A DNA stretch of 64,000 nucleotides. Origin: Candidatus Epulonipiscium sp. Lineage in GTDB: Bacteria > Bacillota > Clostridia > Lachnospirales > Defluviitaleaceae. Where the stretch lies: contig JAAYQR010000012.1 in NCBI GenBank assembly GCA_012519205.1, positions 1 to 64,000 on the forward strand, read 5' to 3'. The notes beneath the pieces are model-generated. The model ran no database searches, was not told the origin of the DNA, and worked only from the letters and a program-made list of their open reading frames with translations. The position numbers were made by a program, and so were the translations under genes. This document shows positions 27,421-37,237 of the stretch, one piece after another (the stretch's first letter is position 1; each line of letters begins with the position of its first letter).

Positions 27421-28869
27421 ATGAACGTAGATATTATGAAGGAACATATTAGAAAAGTAAATAAAACGATGGCATTTTTACTTATATCCCTATCGGTCAT
27501 ACTCTGTTTTTTTGCTTTTATCGGTGAAATGCCAATATTAATAGTTATTGCCCTAGTATACACTGGCATAGCTATTTTTGTAGGGTTATCATACCGAAAA
27601 CGGAAATTTGAAATCTTATCTTCTTATGTGATTATAACTCTTATAAGTATTATAACTATTTTTGTTCTTCCGGATAAGGAGTTTATGTTTGCCATCATTA
27701 TGCCAGTAGCTATCGCTGCTATGTATTTAAATAAGCGTTTATTTACCTTATGCAGTTTGTTTTTGAACATTGGGATAATCCTTAAAGAATTCATTCAACA
27801 TAATTTGGATATCACTTTTCTTTCATCTCTTATTTTAATTGATTTGATTATTATAGTACTTTTTTTCTTATCAAAATGGGGATTGGATATTATAAATCTT
27901 GCTATCGCTGAAAATGAAAAAAATGTCCACCTATTTAAGAACTCTGAATCTGAAGTTGAGATTATTAAAACAAATCTATATGCCTTAAATAGAGATCTCG
28001 GTAACTGCAATTTTAACCTTGAGGCAGTAAAAGTAAATAGTGATGGGGTATCAAACAGCGTTCAGGAAATTGCAAGGGGTGTTATTGAGCAAACAGAAAG
28101 TGTTACAAATATTAGTGAGATGATGAATGATGCTGATAAGAAGGTCGATGAAGTCAGTGTTCTTTCCAAACAGCTATCGGATATTTCTTCTAATACTAGG
28201 GCTATCGTTTTGGAAGGCTCTGAAAAAATCAATATTATGGACAAGCAAATGAATATAATAAATCAGACTGTAACTAAGTCTTTTTCAACTGTTCAGGAGT
28301 TAAATGCTAGTATGGATGAGGTTAATAACTTTCTTTCTAGCATAACTCAAATATCAGATCAAACCAATCTTCTATCCCTTAATGCTGCCATAGAGGCTGC
28401 CAGGGCTGGTGAATCTGGCAAGGGCTTTGCTGTTGTTGCCGATGAGATTAGAAAACTAGCTGAGCAAAGTAGCACTACCGCTGATCAAATTGGTCAAATA
28501 ATAACCCATATAATGTCTAAGACTAGGGATGTTCTCATCGAAGTCCAAGATGGAAATGCAGCAACCAAAGAGGGAGAACTTATTGTCAAAGAAGTTGGCG
28601 AAAACTTTGATAAAATAAATTTATCTTTTAAAGATATAGATACTTTTATTTCTGATGAATTAACTAAAATTGAAAATATGTCTTCCCTATTTTCACAAAT
28701 CCGTTTGGAAACAGAAAGTATTGCAAGCATTTCTGAAGAACATTCTGCTGCCACTGAAGAACTAACAGCGACAACTCAAGAACACAATGCAAATATAGAA
28801 ACCATTTATAATCTCATGTTAGAAATACAAGCCTCCAGTGATAATCTTCAGTCTATCATCAAACAATAA
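27421..28869 (+). CDS. Methyl-accepting chemotaxis protein with membrane-embedded N-domain
   Basis: The 482-residue chemoreceptor has about six hydrophobic segments in residues 15-163 and no obvious extracellular sensor domain, then a long coiled-coil signalling domain. The hairpin tip [20 protein letters not shown] and the following [17 protein letters not shown] (about 312-350) bind CheA/CheW. No HAMP domain is evident, so signals probably come from the membrane or bilayer state. AAGGGGGA precedes the ATG. No other chemotaxis gene is nearby. Confidence 0.9.
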   Translation: MNVDIMKEHIRKVNKTMAFLLISLSVILCFFAFIGEMPILIVIALVYTGIAIFVGLSYRKRKFEILSSYVIITLISIITIFVLPDKEFMFAIIMPVAIAAMYLNKRLFTLCSLFLNIGIILKEFIQHNLDITFLSSLILIDLIIIVLFFLSKWGLDIINLAIAENEKNVHLFKNSESEVEIIKTNLYALNRDLGNCNFNLEAVKVNSDGVSNSVQEIARGVIEQTESVTNISEMMNDADKKVDEVSVLSKQLSDISSNTRAIVLEGSEKINIMDKQMNIINQTVTKSFSTVQELNASMDEVNNFLSSITQISDQTNLLSLNAAIEAARAGESGKGFAVVADEIRKLAEQSSTTADQIGQIITHIMSKTRDVLIEVQDGNAATKEGELIVKEVGENFDKINLSFKDIDTFISDELTKIENMSSLFSQIRLETESIASISEEHSAATEELTATTQEHNANIETIYNLMLEIQASSDNLQSIIKQ

Positions 28870-28880
28870 ACCTTTAAATA

Positions 28881-28910
28881 AAACCACATCCTGATAGGAT
28901 GTGGTTTTAT
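28881..28910. terminator. Terminator between MCP gene and abfA
   Basis: AAACCACATCC and GGATGTGGTTT, with a short loop, are followed by TTAT on the plus strand and A/T-rich bases on the minus strand. The position between convergent genes suggests use in both directions. Confidence 0.7.
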
Positions 28911-28951
28911 CCTGTTACTATTTAAATTCATTGTCTATTTTAGATTCCTAA

Positions 28952-30433
28952 TTATCGCCCTAAGGCTAGAAGGATAACCGACATTGGAGGGGCATCCAAG
29001 GTAAGAAGCTGATTTTCAATTTTTGCTCCATTAAAGTCTTTAGGAGTTACCTTATTCGGTTCCTCAAAAGTATTATGGGAATCCATCTCCTTTGCTGTAA
29101 TCACTGTTCCTTTTATTTCACCTATATTGATTCCCCTTAGTTCACACTGAATATTGATAATTTCCTTAGGATTAAGATTACATATGGATATGTGAATTTT
29201 ATCCTCTTCATTTATAGAAGCAGATACACTAAGCCCTGGAACTTTTTCTTCTCCATATTTATACTCATTATTATTAATTTCCATAGAAAGGAGTTCCGCA
29301 TCCTGATGAACCTTATACATATTAAATACATGATAAGTCGGGGTTAGTATCATTTTTCCCCCTTCTGTAAGTATCATAGCCTGTAGGACATTTACTGTCT
29401 GTGCAATATTAGCCATGTGTACCCTATCACAGTGATTATTAAAAATGTTTAAGTTAATGCCAGTAACTAAGGCATCCCGTATAGTATTTTGCTGATACAA
29501 AAATCCCGGATTTGTCCCCGACTCAACGTCGTACCAGGTTCCCCATTCATCCACTATTAAGCCTATTCTTTTTTCAGGATCATATCGATCCATTATCGAA
29601 CTATGACGGGTAATAATTTCATCCATATATAGGGTTTTTTTCATTGCCTTGAACCACCTATCTTCTTTGAAGTCCGTGGCAGCTCCTTTTTCAGACCAGG
29701 AATCTCCTGCTATGGTATAATAATGAAGACTGATGCCATCCATAAAACCCGCGGCTTCTTTCATTAATACTTCCATCCAGTTATAATCATCCGCATTAGG
29801 ACCCCCGGCAATTCGATAAATCTTATTGTTTCCATAATTTCTTACATAAGTATTATATCTGCGATATAAATCTGCATAACATTCCGGGCGCATATTCCCT
29901 CCACAGCCCCAGCTTTCATTCCCTACTCCAAAGTATTTAAGTTCCCAAGGTTTTTTTCTTCCATTTTCTTCCCTTAATGATGCCATGGGTGATTCTCCGT
30001 CAAAGGTCATGTATTCCACCCACTGCTGCATTTCGTAAATGGTTCCACTTCCTACATTTCCACAAATATAAGGTTTCGCTCCTAACATCTCGCATAATTC
30101 AAAAAATTCATGGGTTCCAAAGTGATTATTCTCTACTACTCCACCCCAATGGGTATTCACCATCCTAGGTCGATTTTCACGGGGTCCTATACCGTCCTTC
30201 CAATGGTATTCATCTGCAAAGCAGCCCCCTGGCCACCTAAGAACAGGTATCTTAACTTCTTTTAAGGCATTAACTACATCATTTCTAATACCTCTTGTAT
30301 TAGGGATTTTAGAATCTTCTCCTACCCAAAATCCTTCATAAATGCATCGGCCTAAATGTTCTGCAAAATGTCCATAGATGTTTTTATTGATTTTTCCTTT
30401 TTTGATGTCTCCATTAAGGATAATTTTAACCAT
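28952..30433 (-). CDS. abfA: Alpha-L-arabinofuranosidase, GH51
   Basis: The 493-residue enzyme removes arabinofuranosyl side chains from arabinoxylan or arabinan oligosaccharides. The acid/base Glu is in [12 protein letters not shown] and the nucleophile Glu in [12 protein letters not shown], both standard for GH51. There is no signal peptide, so it works in the cytoplasm on imported oligosaccharides. It is 13 nt downstream of manA and has AGGAG before the ATG. The length is typical of bacterial intracellular GH51 (about 500). Confidence 0.93.
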   Translation of the reverse strand: MVKIILNGDIKKGKINKNIYGHFAEHLGRCIYEGFWVGEDSKIPNTRGIRNDVVNALKEVKIPVLRWPGGCFADEYHWKDGIGPRENRPRMVNTHWGGVVENNHFGTHEFFELCEMLGAKPYICGNVGSGTIYEMQQWVEYMTFDGESPMASLREENGRKKPWELKYFGVGNESWGCGGNMRPECYADLYRRYNTYVRNYGNNKIYRIAGGPNADDYNWMEVLMKEAAGFMDGISLHYYTIAGDSWSEKGAATDFKEDRWFKAMKKTLYMDEIITRHSSIMDRYDPEKRIGLIVDEWGTWYDVESGTNPGFLYQQNTIRDALVTGINLNIFNNHCDRVHMANIAQTVNVLQAMILTEGGKMILTPTYHVFNMYKVHQDAELLSMEINNNEYKYGEEKVPGLSVSASINEEDKIHISICNLNPKEIINIQCELRGINIGEIKGTVITAKEMDSHNTFEEPNKVTPKDFNGAKIENQLLTLDAPPMSVILLALGR

Positions 30434-30446
30434 GTCATCTTCTCCT

Positions 30447-31430
30447 TTACATTATAGGTACATAACTTTTTATAATACTGCACTCCCCCATTATAATATA
30501 GTCTCCCATGGTGGCAGGGATAAAAAAGGAGTCTCCTGCTTTAAAAGAAACTGCTTCTTTTCTATATTTGATTTCCCCCTTCCCTTCCATAACCATAATT
30601 AAATCAAATCTTTCCCCATTTAAAACTTCCTTACTCTCTTTTTTTATTTTTATAATCTCTGTCGCAAAATATTTACAAGATACCAATAGATTTCTTGTAT
30701 TTGCTTCTTCTTTGATTACCTTTCCTATTACTTTTTCTTTCCCTGTTATATTGGATAAGCAAGTTACATCTAGCGCCTTTTGTATATGTAGTTCCCTTGG
30801 CTTACCTGTGCTATCTACCCTATTCCAGTCATAAACCCTATATGTAGTATCAGAATTTTGCTGGATTTCCGCTATCAAGAGTCCTTCGCCTATAGCATGG
30901 AGGGTACCTGCCGGGATGAAAAATACATCCCCCTTATTGGCATCTACAAAGTTTAAGATTTCCTCAAGGGTACCATCCTTAATTCTTTTTTCAAATTCTT
31001 CCTTCGTAACCCCTGGCTTAAGTCCATATACTAATTGTGCCCCAGGAACTGAGTCTAGAACAATCCACATCTCCGTCTTTCCTAATTCCCCTTCATGTAC
31101 CCTAGCATATTCATCTTTTGGATGGACCTGAACAGAAAGTTTATCAGAGGCATCTATTATCTTTACCAAAAGGGGGAATCTTTTCATAGCTGCGTGAACT
31201 ATTTTATTCCCCAAGGCCTCTACCCCATAAATATCAATTACTTCTTTTAAGGATTTACCTTTTAATTTCCCATTAGCAACCATGCTTGTTCCATTTTCAT
31301 GGCAAGCTACCTCCCAACTTTCCCCTGTAGAATCGGAGGGAATATCCTTGCCAAATACCTCCCTAAGTCTTTTACCTCCCCATATGGGTTCTTTATATAT
31401 TGGATTAAGTTTTATGGGATATAACATCAT
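30447..31430 (-). CDS. manA: Mannose-6-phosphate isomerase, class I (small type)
   Basis: The 327-residue zinc enzyme interconverts mannose-6-P and fructose-6-P. Zinc-ligand segments [10 protein letters not shown] and GTLHAIGEG with the later [12 protein letters not shown] are visible. The protein is of the short Bacillus-type length. Two adjacent ATGs follow AAGGA; the first is used here. It is in an operon with abfA, so it may serve mannose released from glucomannan, although mannose is not a usual partner of arabinose. Confidence 0.9.
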   Translation of the reverse strand: MMLYPIKLNPIYKEPIWGGKRLREVFGKDIPSDSTGESWEVACHENGTSMVANGKLKGKSLKEVIDIYGVEALGNKIVHAAMKRFPLLVKIIDASDKLSVQVHPKDEYARVHEGELGKTEMWIVLDSVPGAQLVYGLKPGVTKEEFEKRIKDGTLEEILNFVDANKGDVFFIPAGTLHAIGEGLLIAEIQQNSDTTYRVYDWNRVDSTGKPRELHIQKALDVTCLSNITGKEKVIGKVIKEEANTRNLLVSCKYFATEIIKIKKESKEVLNGERFDLIMVMEGKGEIKYRKEAVSFKAGDSFFIPATMGDYIIMGECSIIKSYVPIM

Positions 31431-31565
31431 ATCTATCCTTCCATTGTAATTTTAATAAACATTATAACTAATCGTTAACTTAACTTTAGTATAATGCTTT
31501 ATAATAAAAATTTCAATATGATTGGGCAATTATCTTCACAAACTATTATTAGGGCAAAAGATTTT

Positions 31566-31615
31566 AAATGTCTAAAAATCACATGATTTTCCTTCATAAT
31601 ACTCTATAGACATTT
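31566..31615. promoter_or_regulatory. Inverted repeat AAATGTCTA/TAGACATTT overlapping yicI promoter
   Basis: AAATGTCTA (31566-31574) and TAGACATTT (31607-31615) are perfect inverted copies. The right copy contains the -35 TAGACA of the yicI promoter. Two separated half-sites, centres about 41 bp or four helical turns apart, suit a looping repressor or activator. The region is shared with the divergent manA-abfA operon. Confidence 0.4.
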
Positions 31616-31635
31616 TAAATTTTACTTTATATAAT
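31607..31635 (+). promoter_or_regulatory. Promoter of the GH31 (yicI-like) gene
   Basis: TAGACA (31607-31612) and TATAAT (31630-31635) are spaced by 17 nt. The -10 is perfect. Confidence 0.6.
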
Positions 31636-31669
31636 GACCGTAATACTTATATTATAAAGGAGGATTTAT

Positions 31670-34021
31670 ATGAAGTTTACAGAAGGATATTGGTGTCTAA
31701 GGGAAGATACTATGCATCATTATGCAACAGAAGCCTATGATGTGGAAGCTACAGAAACTGGTATGAAGGTATATGCCCCATGTAAAGCAATAGGTCATAG
31801 GGGGGATACTTTAAATCTTCCAATGATTACTATTGAATTTTCTATTCCCATGGAAAATGTCATTTCTGTTCGTACTTACCACCATTTAGGTTATACAAAA
31901 AACGAACCCCAATTTGAAAAAAATACTAATCCTCAGCCTTTTGCAGTAACTATTAACGAAGAAGAAGCAATACTTAAATCCGGCAGGGTTGCCGTTAGGG
32001 TTAACCGCAAAATTTGGGGGTTCTATTTTGAAGGGGATGGTAAGGTTCTAACCGGAAGTGGCTTTAAAAATCTTGGGTTTATGGAAGTCGATAGAGATAA
32101 TTCCTCAATGTATCCTGGGGATAATTACCTCATTGATAGAAAAAAACCATATATGATGAATGAATTAAAGCTAGGAGTTGGGGAATGCGTTTACGGGTTT
32201 GGTGAAAGATTTTCACATTTTGTAAAAAACGGACAGCAGCTAGACACTTGGAATGAAGATGGTGGTACATCTTCTCCTGTTGCATATAAGTCCATTCCTT
32301 TTTATATGACCAATAGAGGGTATGGAGTTTTTGTTAATCATAGTGATAATGTTTCTTTCGAAATCGGAAGTGAAAAAGTTGAATATGTCGGTTTTTCCGT
32401 TCCCGGAGAGGAGTTACGGTATGATATAATTTATGGTCCTACACCAAAAGAAGTATTATCCTCTTATACTAAGCTTACTGGACGTCCAGCTCTTCCCCCT
32501 GCATGGTCCTTTGGATTATGGCTTTCTACATCCTTTACCACAAACTATGATGAGGAAACGGCTACATCTTTTATTCAGGGAATGTTTGATAGAGATATTC
32601 CAACCCATGTATTTCACTTTGACTGTTTTTGGATGAAAGAATTTAACTGGTGTGATTTTACTTGGGATAAGAGAACATTCCCTGATCCAGTCGGTATGTT
32701 ACAGCGTTATAAAGAAAAAGGATTAAAAATCTGCGTATGGATTAACCCATATATAGCACAACGCTCCCCACTTTTTGAGGAGGGTGCAAAGCACGGGTAT
32801 TTATTAAAACGAAAAGATGGAAAAGGGGTAAGACAATTAGATTTATGGCAGGCTGGTATGGGACTCGTTGATTTTACAAATCCTGAGGCTTATAGATGGT
32901 TCCAATCTAAATTAAAGCCCCTTATCAATATGGGTGTTGATGCTTTTAAGACTGATTTTGGTGAAAGAATACCCACAGATGTAGAATGGCATGATGGTTC
33001 TGATTCTAATTCCATGCATAACTATTATACCTATCTTTATAATAAATGCGTTTATGAACTACTTTCTAGTGAAAAAGGAGAAGCCGTGTTATTTGCAAGA
33101 AGTGCTACTGTTGGGGGTCAAAAGTTTCCTGTTCACTGGGGGGGAGACTGTCTAGCTACCTATGAATCCATGGCAGAAACCCTTCGTGGGGGATTATCCC
33201 TTGCCAGCTGTGGTTTTGGTTTTTGGAGTCATGATATCTCAGGTTTTGAAAGTACTGCCACCCCCGATCTTTACAAAAGGTGGGCTGCCTTTGGACTTCT
33301 CTCAACCCATAGCCGTTTACACGGCTCTACCAGTTATCGCGTGCCATGGCTTTTTGACGATGAGGCAAGTAAGGTTGTAAGCCATTTTACGAAGCTAAAA
33401 TGCCGACTTATGCCCTATATCTATCGTATGTCTGCTATAGCCCATATCGAAGGAATTCCCGTTATGCGTCCAATGCTAGTGGAATTTCCCAAGGACCCAG
33501 CTACTGACTACCTAGACAGACAATATATGCTCGGTGATAATCTCCTTGTAGCCCCTGTGTTTGATGAAAGCGGCATTGTTGATTACTATTTGCCAGAAGG
33601 GTCATGGACTCACCTATTAAGCGGTGAAATCCGCGGGGGCGGGCGTTGGTATAGGGACAGTTACGATTATTTCTCCCTACCCCTATATGTAAGGGATAAT
33701 ACCCTCCTTGCCATGGGTCAAAATGATACTAAGCCCGACTATGATTATTCTGAAGGGGTAGCCTTCCACCTATACAATTTATCTGAGGATGCAGAAGTAA
33801 AATGCGAAGTTCCTAATCTAAAAGGTGAAACTGATTTAACAGCTACAGCCAAACGAGAAAATAGAAAGTTAACTCTTACTCTCTCAAAAATAAATAAAGG
33901 GGTATCTTTTGTGCTTCACGGTATAAAATCTGTTCAGGCGGTTGATAATGCCGACCTTGAAGAAACGGATAATGGCCTTAAGATTATTCCTAAAGGCATG
34001 GTTATTCGTATCGAAGTATAA
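31670..34021 (+). CDS. yicI: Alpha-xylosidase, GH31 (YicI type)
   Basis: The 783-residue enzyme matches the YicI subgroup of GH31, which releases terminal alpha-xylose from isoprimeverose and xyloglucan oligosaccharides. The nucleophile Asp is in DAFKTDFGERIPTD, followed by DGSDSNSMHNYYTYLYN, both highly characteristic of YicI, and the acid/base Asp lies in HWGGDCLATYESM. An N-terminal beta domain and C-terminal beta modules are expected from its length (E. coli YicI has 772). No signal peptide is present, so it is cytoplasmic. AAAGGAGG precedes the ATG. It is a single gene, divergent from manA-abfA. Confidence 0.92.
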   Translation: MKFTEGYWCLREDTMHHYATEAYDVEATETGMKVYAPCKAIGHRGDTLNLPMITIEFSIPMENVISVRTYHHLGYTKNEPQFEKNTNPQPFAVTINEEEAILKSGRVAVRVNRKIWGFYFEGDGKVLTGSGFKNLGFMEVDRDNSSMYPGDNYLIDRKKPYMMNELKLGVGECVYGFGERFSHFVKNGQQLDTWNEDGGTSSPVAYKSIPFYMTNRGYGVFVNHSDNVSFEIGSEKVEYVGFSVPGEELRYDIIYGPTPKEVLSSYTKLTGRPALPPAWSFGLWLSTSFTTNYDEETATSFIQGMFDRDIPTHVFHFDCFWMKEFNWCDFTWDKRTFPDPVGMLQRYKEKGLKICVWINPYIAQRSPLFEEGAKHGYLLKRKDGKGVRQLDLWQAGMGLVDFTNPEAYRWFQSKLKPLINMGVDAFKTDFGERIPTDVEWHDGSDSNSMHNYYTYLYNKCVYELLSSEKGEAVLFARSATVGGQKFPVHWGGDCLATYESMAETLRGGLSLASCGFGFWSHDISGFESTATPDLYKRWAAFGLLSTHSRLHGSTSYRVPWLFDDEASKVVSHFTKLKCRLMPYIYRMSAIAHIEGIPVMRPMLVEFPKDPATDYLDRQYMLGDNLLVAPVFDESGIVDYYLPEGSWTHLLSGEIRGGGRWYRDSYDYFSLPLYVRDNTLLAMGQNDTKPDYDYSEGVAFHLYNLSEDAEVKCEVPNLKGETDLTATAKRENRKLTLTLSKINKGVSFVLHGIKSVQAVDNADLEETDNGLKIIPKGMVIRIEV

Positions 34022-34022
34022 A

Positions 34023-34055
34023 AATAAAAGGCTGCTTGGCAGCCTTTTATTTTTA
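34023..34055. terminator. Bidirectional terminator after yicI
   Basis: AATAAAAGGCTGC and GCAGCCTTTTATT form 13-bp arms around TTG, followed by TTTTATA. It separates the convergent yicI-like and dehydratase genes and is symmetrical in A and T flanks. Confidence 0.8.
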
Positions 34056-34063
34056 TACATAAA

Positions 34064-35782
34064 TCAGATTTCCATAGCTCCTCCCTCCATGGCAGAGGCA
34101 GCTGTTTTCTTATATAAACCTAAAACCCCTTTATCCTTTATAATCGGCTTTTTAAATAATTTTTTGCGTTCTTTAAGTTCCTTGCCTATCTCTTCTTTGG
34201 TCATCTTTACCCCATTAATTCCTACTATATTTATTCCCCTATTTTCAATATCTATTTCTATAAGGTCATTATCGTTAACAAAAGCTATGGGACCTCCTTC
34301 TGCAGCTTCCGGCGAGATATGCCCTATGACTGGGCCCCTACTGGCTCCTGAGAATCTTCCATCTGTAATAAGTGCTGTGGTAGAAGTTAATACTTCATCT
34401 GCCACTAAACTTTCTGTAGCATAAAACATTTCGGGCATTCCTGCACCCTTTGGCCCGGCATAACGGATTACTATTACTTCTCCCTCTTTAATATCCCTAT
34501 CTATGATTGCATTTCTTGCATCTAATTCATTTTCAAAAACCCTGGCTTTTCCTGTGTGAAATCTCATATCTTTATGAAGAGCCGTATGTTTTATAACACA
34601 ACCATCCGGAGCAATATTACCTTTTAAGACCGCTATTGCCCCATGCTTTGTTATTGGATCATTTAGGGGTCTTATTATCTCATCAGGTTCTAGGCCATAA
34701 TTCATTAGGAAATTTTGCTGTGTTTTTATTTTATTTGATTCCTTATATTCTTCCAGACTTTCCCTAAGGGTTTTACCAGAAACTGTTAATACTTCCAAAT
34801 CCAAATGTTTGAATAGCTTTATCATAAGGGCCGGAACACCTCCAGCATAATAAAAATGTTCCCCGGAATAATTTCCCGTAGGTCTTACATTGACAAGACA
34901 GGGTATATTTCTTTGTATCTTATCAAACATATCTACACTTAAATTTACCCCTGCCTCTTTTGCTATAACCGGCAGATGCAAAAGAGCATTCGTAGATCCG
35001 GAGATTGCCGAATGAATGACTAGGGCATTATGAAATGCAGAATCTGTAAGGATATCCGAGGACTTTATGTTTTTTTCTAGTAACTGAATAATTTGTTGTC
35101 CCGCAGCATCCGCTGCATTATAAAGGATATTGGTTCCATAAGGGATAACAGAACTTCCAAGAAGAGAAAGTCCTAAAGCCTCACTCATAACCTGCATAGT
35201 ACAAGCAGTTCCCATAAACTGACAGGCTCCACAGCTAGCGCAGGCATTTTGCTTTAATAAATTAAACTCCTCCTTAGTTATTTCTCCCCTTTTATACTTT
35301 ATATTATAGGTTCCAATTTGCTCTAAGGTAAGGTGATTTGGCCCCTCTTTCATTACTCCTCCTGGTACGAATATTGAGGGCATATCCAACCTTGCCATGG
35401 CTATAAGATGTGCAGGCACTGCCTTATCGCAAGAAGAAACGCATATAATCCCATCACATGGGGAGGCCTTTGCATGTATTTCAACCATATTTGCAATCAT
35501 CTCTCTAGATAAAAGAGAATAATCCATTCCCTCGTGTCCCTGGGCTATCCCATCACATATATCCGTTGTGTAGAATTTAGAATGTTTAGCTCCCTTAGCT
35601 GCAACTCCTTTTTCTACAAATTGTATTATTTTATCAAGCCCTACACTACCTGGATGACTTTCCCCATATGTCGACTCTATTATTATGTGGGCCTTATCAG
35701 TATCTTCGACACTCCATCCCATACCCATTCTAAGGGCATCCACCTCTGGTGCTATATCTCTTACTTTTTGTGATTTATACAT
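34064..35782 (-). CDS. IlvD/Edd family dehydratase, probably sugar-acid (pentonate) type
   Basis: The 572-residue Fe-S dehydratase carries TDICDGIAQGHEGM and SSCDKAVPAHL, the first two cluster-cysteine regions, then CASCGACQFMGTACTMQ for the third, and GRFSGASRG with the catalytic Ser. The third motif differs from the biosynthetic IlvD form (CSGMFTANSMN) and resembles pentonate/xylonate dehydratases. The location in a hemicellulose locus supports a sugar-acid substrate. A role in branched-chain amino-acid synthesis remains possible, but no ilv gene is nearby. The ATG at 35782 has AGGGAGG upstream; an in-frame start 54 nt earlier lacks one. Confidence 0.82.
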   Translation of the reverse strand: MYKSQKVRDIAPEVDALRMGMGWSVEDTDKAHIIIESTYGESHPGSVGLDKIIQFVEKGVAAKGAKHSKFYTTDICDGIAQGHEGMDYSLLSREMIANMVEIHAKASPCDGIICVSSCDKAVPAHLIAMARLDMPSIFVPGGVMKEGPNHLTLEQIGTYNIKYKRGEITKEEFNLLKQNACASCGACQFMGTACTMQVMSEALGLSLLGSSVIPYGTNILYNAADAAGQQIIQLLEKNIKSSDILTDSAFHNALVIHSAISGSTNALLHLPVIAKEAGVNLSVDMFDKIQRNIPCLVNVRPTGNYSGEHFYYAGGVPALMIKLFKHLDLEVLTVSGKTLRESLEEYKESNKIKTQQNFLMNYGLEPDEIIRPLNDPITKHGAIAVLKGNIAPDGCVIKHTALHKDMRFHTGKARVFENELDARNAIIDRDIKEGEVIVIRYAGPKGAGMPEMFYATESLVADEVLTSTTALITDGRFSGASRGPVIGHISPEAAEGGPIAFVNDNDLIEIDIENRGINIVGINGVKMTKEEIGKELKERKKLFKKPIIKDKGVLGLYKKTAASAMEGGAMEI

Positions 35783-35819
35783 GGTAACCCTCCCTAAATT
35801 TATGGCTTGTAATTCATAT

Positions 35820-37172
35820 CTATAGTATATTTCCATTACTTTTAATAATTTTCTTATAGTGATATCCGGATTCTTTTATGGTGCGTTTAAAAGTGGTAAA
35901 ATCCACATGGACAAGCCCAAATCTTTTGGCGTATCCCCTAGCCCATTCATAATTATCTAGCATGGACCAGTGGAAATACCCTGCTAGTTTTTCCCTATAT
36001 CCTTCATTTGCCAATACCAGTAACTCCTTTAAATATCTATTCATAAAATCAACTCTTTGCATATCATGGACTTTTCCATCTTGACAAACCCAATCATTAT
36101 TTGCCAGACCATTTTCCGTTATATATACAGGTAAGTTATATCTATCAATCACCATCTTTGGCGCCCAATAAAGGCATTTTGGCTCTATTTTCCACTCTAC
36201 GGAAGTTTCTTCTTTCCCTGTCAATGTTTCTTGTCTGACATATCCTAATCTTTCATCATACTTTACATAAAACCCTGTGTATAAGTTTAACCCTATAAAA
36301 TCTAGGGATTGTTTTATTATAGGCATATCTTTTTTATAATCTGTAGGTAGAAGAGAAATAAATCTATCAGGGTATTTTCCAAGTATTACTGGGTCTAATA
36401 GATCCCCAAAGGATAAATTTGTAGTTGCTCCGTCATTTTTATTAAACATCGCCTTAATTGCGGCTTGAATGTCTTTTCCGTTGTTAGTTGCCGGCATAGG
36501 AGTTTCTCCGCAGGATACAATCCCTATAAATGGTTTTAGTTTTGCATGATCCCTTATAGTTTTGACTGCCAACCCATGGGCTATTAAATTATGATGCCAA
36601 GCTCTAATAACTTGCTTTCTTGGAAGGGTTAATCCCGGGGCATGGCGACCAATATCAAGACCATTACAGATATAACATTCCGGTTCATTTTGAGTAATCC
36701 AATACTGCACCCTATCTGAGAATTTGTCTACAATAACCTTAACATACTCTTCAAACCACTTTGGGCTATCTTCACTAAGCCATCCCCCCCTATAATATAA
36801 TTCTAGGGGATAATCCCAATGAAAAAGAGTAACAAATGGTGTAATATTATTTTCTATAAGTGAATCTATAAGTTTATCATAATATGCAATTCCCAAGGGA
36901 TTTATTTCTCCTACTCCTTTAGGAAAAATTCTGGTCCAAGATATAGAAAACCTATAGGACTTCACCCCTAGTCCCTTTAATATCATTATATCTTCTTCTA
37001 ATCTATTATAGCTATCACAGGCATTATCCCCATTATCTCCAAAGCGAGTTTTCCCAGGGGTATGGCTAAATTCATCCCATATGCTAAGACCCCTGCCGTC
37101 CTGATATGCCCCTCCCTCTATTTGATAGGATGCGGTAGCTGTTCCCCAAACGAAATCTTCCTTAAAGCCCAT
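35820..37172 (-). CDS. Beta-glucosidase, GH1
   Basis: The 450-residue protein is a cytoplasmic GH1 enzyme. The N-terminal FVWGTATASYQIEGG signature, the acid/base Glu in WITQNEPEC and the nucleophile Glu in PVYITENGL are all present. It lacks a phosphate-binding signature obvious to me, so it is taken as a beta-glucosidase (gluco-oligosaccharides) rather than 6-phospho-beta-glucosidase, consistent with ABC rather than PTS import. Start has GGAGGA upstream. It lies 37 nt before the dehydratase start and downstream of a strong intercistronic hairpin. Confidence 0.92.
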   Translation of the reverse strand: MGFKEDFVWGTATASYQIEGGAYQDGRGLSIWDEFSHTPGKTRFGDNGDNACDSYNRLEEDIMILKGLGVKSYRFSISWTRIFPKGVGEINPLGIAYYDKLIDSLIENNITPFVTLFHWDYPLELYYRGGWLSEDSPKWFEEYVKVIVDKFSDRVQYWITQNEPECYICNGLDIGRHAPGLTLPRKQVIRAWHHNLIAHGLAVKTIRDHAKLKPFIGIVSCGETPMPATNNGKDIQAAIKAMFNKNDGATTNLSFGDLLDPVILGKYPDRFISLLPTDYKKDMPIIKQSLDFIGLNLYTGFYVKYDERLGYVRQETLTGKEETSVEWKIEPKCLYWAPKMVIDRYNLPVYITENGLANNDWVCQDGKVHDMQRVDFMNRYLKELLVLANEGYREKLAGYFHWSMLDNYEWARGYAKRFGLVHVDFTTFKRTIKESGYHYKKIIKSNGNIL

Positions 37173-37199
37173 ATATATCCTCCTTCTAATAGTGAAATA

Positions 37200-37230
37200 G
37201 CAACAATCAAAGATACTCTTTGATTGTTGC
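37200..37230 (-). other. Strong intercistronic hairpin between GH31 and GH1 genes
   Basis: GCAACAATCAAAG (37200-37212) and CTTTGATTGTTGC (37218-37230) form a perfect 13-bp stem with a 5-nt ATACT loop. In the transcribed (minus) direction no T-run follows (TATTTCAC), so it is more likely an mRNA stabilising or processing element or partial terminator than a full terminator. Confidence 0.6.
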
Positions 37231-37237
37231 CTGAAGT

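Noticed and set aside
34064-35782. Naming the dehydratase IlvD outright
   Set aside because: The third cysteine motif does not match biosynthetic IlvD and there is no ilv neighbour; only the family is claimed.
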